A stretch of DNA of 11,746 nt, taken from Planctomycetia bacterium (GTDB lineage: Bacteria > Planctomycetota > Phycisphaerae > Phycisphaerales > UBA1924). How positions within the stretch are numbered: the first letter of the stretch is position 1; each line of letters begins with the position of its first letter. Of this stretch, positions 7,029 through 11,746 are shown in pieces. The stretch is taken from contig SXOY01000168.1 in assembly GCA_005776545.1 (NCBI GenBank), positions 1 to 11,746 on the forward strand, in the 5' to 3' direction. Position numbers and translations under genes: made by a program. The notes under the pieces are model-generated. The model saw only the letters and a program-made list of their open reading frames with translations. It searched no databases and was not told the origin of the DNA.

Positions 7029-8175
7029 ATCGCCCCACATTAATCGTGCTCGGATTAGAAGTCCCATTTGGCGGCACACTCCCCGCCTTTTTCCCACCAG
7101 TTCCGCCAGCAATCCCCAGCGTCGCGATCTTCATCGTCTGTTCCTGAATCGCAAGCTCGCGATCAAACACATCGTTCACCATCCGCTTCAACCGTCCATA
7201 TTCCCCGACATTCACCCCAGGCCCAAAGTAAATCGTCGGCTCATCGTTTTTTGATATCAGGCTCCATCGCCCCGAACACCCACGCATAAACGTGACAAAC
7301 GCTGTTGCATGTTTGGCATATTGAGTGTCAAGTTCTCGCAGCTGAATCGCTGCCGCCAGTCGTTCATCGACCTGCACTTTGTTGACCAGCGGATAGACCA
7401 GGTCTGGCGCAAGTCCGCTCGCTAGCAGGTCTTCTCGCAGTCGCTGCGGCAGCAGTTTCAGTGCCGCCAATTCCGCGCCTGCTGTTGAGTCCAGCGCTTT
7501 GAGTTCTTCCAGTCTCGCATCGCAGTCTTTCTTGGTCTTCACTGCCGCGCCCGTCAACCCGGTGGCGTGGAGCTTGGTCACCGCCTCCAGGTGCCGATCG
7601 ATCAGAGTTGCAAGTTCCTTCATCGCCGGTTCGCAGCCTCTGATCAGTTTCGCCAGCAGTTCACCTTCGTTTTCAAACCTCAGTCGCTCCGCGATGACCA
7701 TCGGAGAATCACCCACATACACCCAGCGTGCGCAACTGCTCTTTTCAACCGTTCGTTGAAGTTGCATCGCCAGCAGTTTCGCGACTTGTTCCGTGGCGGC
7801 GTTCGCTTCAACTTGATCGCGCTCCACGAAACTTTGATTCATCATGCCGACCATTGTGACGCTCACAATCGATGCGACCAGCAGCCCAGCCGATGCCCCA
7901 ATCGAAAGTGCTTTCTTCGACTTTCCGCTCGCGCTGTAGGCAATTCCTCCAACGATGGTCGCCAGCACAACTCCACCAATCACACATGCAGCCGCGATTG
8001 CAAACAACGCGCCCCTGTGCGCATCAAAAAGCAACGGCACCAGCAGCGTCAGCACCAACACCCCGGCGGCAACATAGACAAGTACACGAATGCCCGGCAA
8101 TTCTGGCAACGGCTCTTCGTCGTCAGTTTCCGGATCTTCTACCACAACACGACGAGTGCGAGTCTGGGTCGGCAT
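7027..8175 (-). CDS. membrane protein with three N-terminal helices and a long soluble helical domain, unrecognised
   Basis: 382 residues; no family recognised. The N-terminus is charged (RTRR then an acidic stretch EDPETDDEEPLPE). Three hydrophobic segments follow: about 30-50 (VLVYVAAGVLVLTLLVPLLF), 57-80 and 90-112. The remaining 270 residues are soluble and mostly helical, rich in Leu, Ala, Glu and Lys, with four cysteines (C148, C181, C218, C300) and conserved-looking pieces CARWVYVGDSP (148-158) and TIYFGPGVNVGEYG (314-327). The last 30 residues are a low-complexity Gly/Lys/Pro/Ser/Asn tail. The layout suggests a membrane-anchored protein with a large helical domain, but no kinase, HAMP or receiver motif is seen. 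The ATG has no Shine-Dalgarno site. It lies 119 bp downstream of the sigma-54 activator on the same strand, so it could be a target or share its transcript. Confidence 0.85.
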   Translation of the reverse strand: MPTQTRTRRVVVEDPETDDEEPLPELPGIRVLVYVAAGVLVLTLLVPLLFDAHRGALFAIAAACVIGGVVLATIVGGIAYSASGKSKKALSIGASAGLLVASIVSVTMVGMMNQSFVERDQVEANAATEQVAKLLAMQLQRTVEKSSCARWVYVGDSPMVIAERLRFENEGELLAKLIRGCEPAMKELATLIDRHLEAVTKLHATGLTGAAVKTKKDCDARLEELKALDSTAGAELAALKLLPQRLREDLLASGLAPDLVYPLVNKVQVDERLAAAIQLRELDTQYAKHATAFVTFMRGCSGRWSLISKNDEPTIYFGPGVNVGEYGRLKRMVNDVFDRELAIQEQTMKIATLGIAGGTGGKKAGSVPPNGTSNPSTINVGR

Positions 8176-8233
8176 GGCAATATCATACCATGTCCTGCGA
8201 ATCGTGCTTGGGCGCTAATGTATGTCTTTTCCC

Positions 8234-8261
8234 AGTGCCTAGTGCCCAATGCCTAGTGCCT
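8234..8261. repeat. four tandem heptamers, consensus AGTGCCT
   Basis: Units are 8234-8240, 8241-8247, 8248-8254 and 8255-8261. Units 1 and 4 are exact, unit 2 has C at position 7 and unit 3 has A at position 2. The array sits between the sigma-54 activator and the membrane protein gene, 59-86 bp upstream of the latter's start, so it may lie in that promoter or leader. The sequence is not palindromic. It resembles the short heptameric tandem repeats known from cyanobacteria only in unit length. Confidence 0.85.
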
Positions 8262-8294
8262 GTACTGTCGAGAGCGACTCACTTGAGCTGACCC

Positions 8295-9788
8295 CTACCT
8301 CAACCCATAATCCTTCAACTTCCGATACAAAGTCCGCTCACCTAAGCCCAGCATCTCCGCCGCCTGCTCGCGGTTTCCGCCCGTCAGCCGCAACGTTTCA
8401 CGAATCGCTCGCTTCTCAATCTGCTCAAGCGTGGTCCCGGCCAGGCTGCCCGCAACTCCCATCCCGGCAGTTTCCACAGTTTCATCATCGTTAATGCGGA
8501 CTTCATCGGGAATATGCCGCAGATCAAGCTTGTTTGCAAGCCCCCCCGCTCCATTGACCTCGCCCATCGCGACCACGACCATGTTTTCAACAACGTTCAG
8601 CAACTGCCGCACGTTGCCCGGCCACGAATAGCTCGTCAGCCGCATCAGCGCCGGATCGGTAATGTCTGGGACCGCTGTTGATGCCAACGTCTTTCCATTT
8701 GCCTTCGCCATGCTCTCCGCTGCACGAACAATCGCGTGCCGCACAATCCGCGGAATATCTTCGCGCCGCTCCCGCAATGGCGGCAACCGTACTTCCGCAC
8801 CCTTGATGCGGAAATACAAATCGTTCCTGAACTCCTTGACATCGATCATTTTCTTCAGGTCTTTGTTGGTCGCACTCACCAGCCGCACGTCGACCTTGCG
8901 TGGATCGTTCGATCCCAGCCTCACAACCTCGCCAGTTTCCAGCACCCGGAGCAGCTTGGCCTGCATAGATAGCGGCATATCTCCGATCTCATCCAAAAAC
9001 AGCGTCCCGCCGCTTGCATATTCAAACACGCCTTCGCGGTCTTTTTCAGCCCCGGTAAACGCACCACGCACGTGACCAAACAGCTGATCCTCAAGCAAAT
9101 TCTCTGCTTCCGCGGCACAGTTCAAAGCCACAAACCGCTTGGCAGCCCGCCCGCTGTTCTTATGCACCGCCAGCGCAATCAACTCTTTCCCAGTTCCAGA
9201 TTCGCCCGTGATAAGCACCCGCTGCGGACTCGCCGCCACGCTCTTGACCGTTCGCAAAATCTGCCGCATGGGCTCTGAGCCAGCGATGATTCCTTCAAAC
9301 CCTTCATGCTGAACAAGCTCCGATAGCTGTCCACTCTCGTGGCGAAGCAGTACGGTCTGCGCCGCTTTGTTCACCAACTCGCGAAACACCGAAAGATCGA
9401 GCGGCTTCTCAATAAAGTCATACGCCCCTTCTTTGAACGCCGCCCGCGCAGTCGGCACATCGGCATGGGCAGTGACCATGATCGTTTCCGCCGCGGGCTG
9501 AAACGATTTCGCTGATCGCAGAACCTTCAGCCCCGCATCAGCTCCATCAGGTGCAATCCCCTCAAACCCCCCGGAATTGGGCATGCGCAGATCGGTAATG
9601 ATCACATCAAACGCGCCATGCTTGAGTTCATCAACCGCCTTGGGCACACTGTGGACGATGGTGCACACATGGCCGGGCTTGCGCAGTGCTTCCGCCATCA
9701 CTTCTGCGTGATCTACTTCATCTTCAACAATCAAGACCTGCGCGCGGGCGTCAGAACCAGATGCTGCTTCAATCGAACGTTCGGGCAT
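8295..9788 (-). CDS. NtrC-family sigma-54-dependent response regulator
   Basis: 497 residues, three domains. The receiver (about 16-145) has acidic pair E22/D23, phospho-acceptor D66 in IITDLRMP, T106 in MVTAHAD and K128 in EKPL. The AAA+ domain (about 167-405) carries Walker A GESGTGKE (195-202), the sigma-54 contact loop GAFTGA (242-247), Walker [10 protein letters not shown] (262-270) and the SWPGNVRQL segment (388-396). The C-terminal Fis-type helix-turn-helix (about 453-497) reads [20 protein letters not shown]. It should bind upstream sites and use ATP to open sigma-54 promoters after phosphorylation; every key residue is intact. The receiver has about 12 extra residues after DLRMP ([16 protein letters not shown]). 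No histidine kinase gene is nearby. The ATG at 9788 has no Shine-Dalgarno site, and the first of two REP units begins 39 bp upstream of it, so its promoter lies in or next to the repeats. Confidence 0.97.
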   Translation of the reverse strand: MPERSIEAASGSDARAQVLIVEDEVDHAEVMAEALRKPGHVCTIVHSVPKAVDELKHGAFDVIITDLRMPNSGGFEGIAPDGADAGLKVLRSAKSFQPAAETIMVTAHADVPTARAAFKEGAYDFIEKPLDLSVFRELVNKAAQTVLLRHESGQLSELVQHEGFEGIIAGSEPMRQILRTVKSVAASPQRVLITGESGTGKELIALAVHKNSGRAAKRFVALNCAAEAENLLEDQLFGHVRGAFTGAEKDREGVFEYASGGTLFLDEIGDMPLSMQAKLLRVLETGEVVRLGSNDPRKVDVRLVSATNKDLKKMIDVKEFRNDLYFRIKGAEVRLPPLRERREDIPRIVRHAIVRAAESMAKANGKTLASTAVPDITDPALMRLTSYSWPGNVRQLLNVVENMVVVAMGEVNGAGGLANKLDLRHIPDEVRINDDETVETAGMGVAGSLAGTTLEQIEKRAIRETLRLTGGNREQAAEMLGLGERTLYRKLKDYGLR

Positions 9789-9792
9789 GAGT

Positions 9793-9827
9793 AATGATAG
9801 GTTCTTAACAACAGCATGCTCAGAGTT
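9793..9827. repeat. direct repeat, left copy
   Basis: This 35-nt sequence recurs at 9885-9919 with 3 mismatches. It starts AATGATAGGTTCTT and includes the palindrome GCATGC. It sits next to the activator's start codon and precedes REP A as its twin precedes REP B, so the duplicated block is larger than the REP itself. Confidence 0.85.
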
Positions 9828-9871
9828 TTCGCCCCCTGGGCGCTCCGTAGTTGCGAGTGGCTTCAGCCACT
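9827..9871 (+). repeat. REP unit A (two-hairpin palindromic element)
   Basis: 45 nt: an outer hairpin CGCCC/GGGCG (9830-9834 with 9838-9842), a short linker with GTAG, and a second hairpin AGTGGCTTCAGCCACT (9856-9871). It differs from REP B at 3 positions and from REP C at 3. Such units are the usual substrate of the RAYT protein encoded next door. Confidence 0.9.
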
Positions 9872-9884
9872 TGCGGGCATAGGC

Positions 9885-9919
9885 AATGATAGGTTCTTGA
9901 CACCAGCATGCTCAAAGTT
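9885..9919. repeat. direct repeat, right copy
   Basis: Twin of 9793-9827, offset by 92 bp, 32 of 35 identical. Unlike the left copy it is separated from its REP unit by a 25-nt insertion (9920-9944), which itself contains GCGCTCGGT, a piece of REP B's linker. This suggests slippage or partial duplication. TTGACA at 9897-9902 fits a -35 box but no -10 follows. Confidence 0.85.
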
Positions 9920-9944
9920 CTCATCACTGTGCGCTCGGTGGTGC

Positions 9945-9992
9945 TTTCGCCCCTTGGGCGCTCGGTCGTTGCGAGTGGCTTCAGCCACTCGA
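9945..9992 (+). repeat. REP unit B
   Basis: Same 45-nt unit as REP A, with core 9945-9989. Hairpin 1 is CGCCC/GGGCG (9948-9952 with 9956-9960). Hairpin 2 extends to nine pairs (9972-9980 with 9983-9991). It lies on the same strand as REP A and about 55 bp before the RAYT start. Confidence 0.9.
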
Positions 9993-10010
9993 AGGTGTTT
10001 CTTTGATGCT

Positions 10011-10027
10011 TCGGCCCCTTGGGCCGA
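10011..10027 (+). repeat. GGCC hairpin just before the RAYT gene
   Basis: TCGGCCC, CTT, GGGCCGA: a perfect 7-bp stem with a 3-nt loop. It looks like a variant of the REP first hairpin without the second. An inverted relative lies at 10526-10540, so the pair brackets the RAYT gene. The mRNA would fold here about 20 nt before the start codon, which may limit translation. Confidence 0.85.
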
Positions 10028-10047
10028 CGATCGGATACTCTGTCAAC

Positions 10048-10500
10048 ATGCCCCGCTCATGGACCCAGAACTACTACCACATCGTTTTCAGCACCAAACG
10101 TCGCGAGCAGACAGTCTCTCCCGAGATCGAGTCGCGGCTGTACCCGTTCATCGGCGGCATCCTGAATGATCTCCGATGCACCACACTAGGCATTAACGGG
10201 ATGCCCGATCATCTGCACGCGCTGGTTCGTTACCCGCCGGACCTCAGCCATTCCGACATGCTTCAGAACGTCAAAGGCAGGTCCTCGCGATGGCTGGGTG
10301 AGACGTTTCCGCGCTCGTCGTGGCGCGGCTGGCAGGAGGGTTTCGGCGGATTCACGGTGAGCCGTTCACTGGTGCCGCGCGTGGAGGAGTACATCCTTCG
10401 GCAGAAGGAGCACCATTTGCGGCAAACTTACGAACAAGAGGTCATCGAATTGCACCGGCTGCACGACATGGAGTTCATCGCCGAGGATGTACTTGATTGA
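10048..10500 (+). CDS. REP-associated tyrosine transposase (RAYT, IS200/IS605-like Y1 family)
   Basis: 150 residues, the usual length for this group. RAYTs are single-strand DNA endonucleases related to IS200/IS605 TnpA. They cut and join REP palindromes and often persist as single chromosomal genes. Motifs seen: opening strand YYHIVFSTKRRE (9-20), HUH metal motif H55-L-H57 in GMPDHLHALV, the helix QNVKGRSSRWL (73-83), and the RAYT-type segment FTVSRSLVPRVEEYILRQKEHH (102-123) with Y115 the likely nucleophile. Start ATG 10048 gives the family-like MPRSWTQNYYHIVF; the frame is open to TTG 10003, but that extension runs through the hairpin at 10011-10027 and looks non-coding. There is no Shine-Dalgarno site. 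REP units on both sides, in opposite orientation, mark it as a non-autonomous or domesticated element. It is probably functional, as no catalytic residue is missing. Confidence 0.95.
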   Translation: MPRSWTQNYYHIVFSTKRREQTVSPEIESRLYPFIGGILNDLRCTTLGINGMPDHLHALVRYPPDLSHSDMLQNVKGRSSRWLGETFPRSSWRGWQEGFGGFTVSRSLVPRVEEYILRQKEHHLRQTYEQEVIELHRLHDMEFIAEDVLD

Positions 10501-10525
10501 AGATGGTACGTTGGCGCTGAATGGC

Positions 10526-10540
10526 CGGCCCAAAGGGCCG
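10526..10540 (-). repeat. GGCC hairpin after the RAYT gene, inverted relative of 10011-10027
   Basis: CGGCCC, AAA, GGGCCG: a 6-bp stem 26 nt after the RAYT stop. Read on the minus strand it matches the left hairpin including the preceding CTT. No T-run follows, so it is not a classical terminator, though it could protect the mRNA 3' end. Confidence 0.85.
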
Positions 10541-10562
10541 AAGATCCAAAGGAACACGTGCA

Positions 10563-10607
10563 AGTGGCTGAAGCCACTCGCAACTACCAAGCGCCCCGGG
10601 GGCGAAA
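10563..10607 (-). repeat. REP unit C, inverted relative to A and B
   Basis: The reverse complement is the same 45-nt unit, 3 mismatches from A and 4 from B. Hairpin 1 (CGCCC/GGGCG) is 10592-10604 and hairpin 2 is 10563-10578. It lies between the convergent RAYT and mutY genes, ending 11 bp before the mutY stop codon, and could fold in either transcript's 3' end. Confidence 0.9.
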
Positions 10608-10617
10608 GCAAGTAGAC

Positions 10618-11739
10618 TCAAGCCAACGTAGCCATCACAATGATCTTTCGCTGAATATTCGAAAGCGCAGCCTGTGCTGCCTGCCTTTCTTGCACCCATC
10701 GCCCCTTGGCGGCCGACGTTAGCACGGTAGCCGCATACACATCGCACTCCAGATCCCGATGGGTCAACTGATGTTGAAGCGATCCAACTCTTCGAATCTC
10801 AACCCCTTCGCCGCACACATCGGTCGCAAACGCCCGCACTTTCGATATCCCTGCGCGAGCCTTAGTTTCAAGAGTGGGCGCTTCCTCAAGTCCTGCAAAT
10901 AGCCCCTGTGCAGGTCGGGTCCGAAGCAATATCCGTCCCTTGCGATCACGAATCACCACCGTCGCCCAATACACCTTCACCCGTTTCTTCATCGCTTTAG
11001 GCGCTGGAATCGTGCCGACTAGATCATCTGCAAACGCCTTGCAACATTCCCGCACCGGACACTCATCGCAACGCGGCGCCATCGGTGTGCACACCGTCGC
11101 ACCAAGTTCCATCAACCCTTCATTCCACGCTCCGGCCCGCCGCGGATCTGGAAGTGCTGCTACGAGTTCTCGGGCCTTTTCCCACGCCCACGTATCGCTC
11201 TCTTTGTCGCCGAGCTTTCCCGGCCGCGCTGAAATGCGAAGCAGAACTCTGGTCACATTTCCATCAACCAAGGGCGTCGCATGTCCAAAAGCCAGCGACG
11301 AAATCGCGCCGGCGGTATACCTCCCAATTCCCGGAATCGTCAAAAGCGATTCAACAGGTCCGGGTAACGTGCCGCCAAAATCGCTCTGAACTTTCTTCGC
11401 CGCCGCGTGCAGCATTCGCGCCCTTCGGTAATATCCAAGTCCGGACCAGGCCGCCAAAACCGCAGATTCCGGCGCATGTGCCAGTGCCGAAATAGTTGGA
11501 AATCGCCGCAGAAAAGGCTCAAATTTCTCGAGTACGCGCGAGACCTGTGTCTGCTGGAGCATGAGCTCCGACACCAGCGTGACATACGGATCGCGCTTTC
11601 CTGCTTTGCCACTTCGTCGCCAGGGCAAGTCGCGGGCATTGGTCTCAAACCAATTCAGTAATCGGCGGATCAGTTCCCGATCCAACCGTGCCCGTTTGTT
11701 CGCGGCTTGTTCAGAGCGCCTGGGCAAAAATCGCCTCAA
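10618..11739 (-). CDS. mutY: A/G-specific adenine DNA glycosylase (start at or beyond the window edge)
   Basis: 373 residues from TTG 11739; the frame stays open to the edge, so the true start may be upstream or slightly inside. MutY removes adenine paired with 8-oxoguanine. Numbering from the TTG: catalytic E58 in SELMLQQTQV, helix-hairpin-helix TIPGIGRYTAGAI (134-146), catalytic D159 in LVDGNVTRV, and the iron-sulphur cluster cysteines C217, C224, C227, C233 with exact C-x6-C-x2-C-x5-C spacing. The C-terminal NUDIX-like domain (about 252-373), which reads 8-oxoguanine, keeps HQLTHRDL (323-330) but its usual GLWEFP loop reads GLEEAP (283-288). E. coli MutY has only about 25 residues before its LPW motif; this reading has 37, so up to a dozen N-terminal residues may be extra. 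It ends convergently with the RAYT block. Confidence 0.96.
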   Translation of the reverse strand: MRRFLPRRSEQAANKRARLDRELIRRLLNWFETNARDLPWRRSGKAGKRDPYVTLVSELMLQQTQVSRVLEKFEPFLRRFPTISALAHAPESAVLAAWSGLGYYRRARMLHAAAKKVQSDFGGTLPGPVESLLTIPGIGRYTAGAISSLAFGHATPLVDGNVTRVLLRISARPGKLGDKESDTWAWEKARELVAALPDPRRAGAWNEGLMELGATVCTPMAPRCDECPVRECCKAFADDLVGTIPAPKAMKKRVKVYWATVVIRDRKGRILLRTRPAQGLFAGLEEAPTLETKARAGISKVRAFATDVCGEGVEIRRVGSLQHQLTHRDLECDVYAATVLTSAAKGRWVQERQAAQAALSNIQRKIIVMATLA

Positions 11740-11746
11740 TCTGCGG

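Noticed and set aside
9897..9925. TTGACA as a plus-strand promoter for the RAYT gene
   Set aside because: A perfect -35, but no acceptable -10 at 16-18 bp spacing.
9827..9992. Possible CRISPR array
   Set aside because: Only two palindromic direct copies with unequal, partly repeated intervals and no cas genes; REP units next to a RAYT explain them.
10003..10047. Longer RAYT N-terminus from TTG 10003
   Set aside because: The extension is the translated GGCC hairpin; ATG 10048 gives the normal family start.

Overview
The window looks like chromosome of a planctomycete, most plausibly of the Phycisphaerae type. This is inferred from gene style: an ECF sigma factor of the 'TLQPTALVHEAY' family translationally coupled to a membrane Ser/Thr kinase with a WD40 ectodomain, an Amidohydrolase_3 protein opening with 'LREAHCHL', a sigma-54 activator, mixed use of ATG/TTG (and probably CTG) starts, and only some genes with Shine-Dalgarno sites. 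No marker gene fixes the taxonomy.

Layout, left to right. (1) 1-720, minus: DNA polymerase IV (dinB), cut by the left edge after the thumb region. (2) 770-6721, plus: a divergent promoter region, then sigma factor, kinase/WD40 protein (ATGA overlap), an amidohydrolase without its beta-sandwich domain, and a small four-helix membrane protein. All four plus-strand genes have a purine-rich ribosome site exactly 6 nt before the chosen start. (3) 6722-7026: a gene-free stretch whose right half is a degenerate duplicated 60-bp unit. (4) 7027-9788, minus: an NtrC-type sigma-54 activator followed downstream by an unrecognised three-helix membrane protein; the 119-bp gap between them holds four tandem copies of a heptamer, AGTGCCT. 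(5) 9793-10607: a RAYT (REP-associated tyrosine transposase) gene inside a small palindromic array: two REP units in direct orientation to the left, one inverted to the right, plus a GGCC-rich hairpin on each side. (6) 10618 to the right edge, minus: mutY adenine glycosylase, with its start at or beyond the edge.

Functionally, the sigma-kinase pair is a self-contained signalling unit: an extracytoplasmic double propeller could sense, the cytoplasmic kinase could phosphorylate, and the sigma factor could respond. The sigma-54 activator is an orphan here with no histidine kinase nearby. dinB and mutY are both DNA-maintenance genes, but they lie at opposite ends and nothing links them. The most distinctive non-coding structure is the RAYT/REP block, in which three 45-nt REP copies differ only at loop and linker positions.
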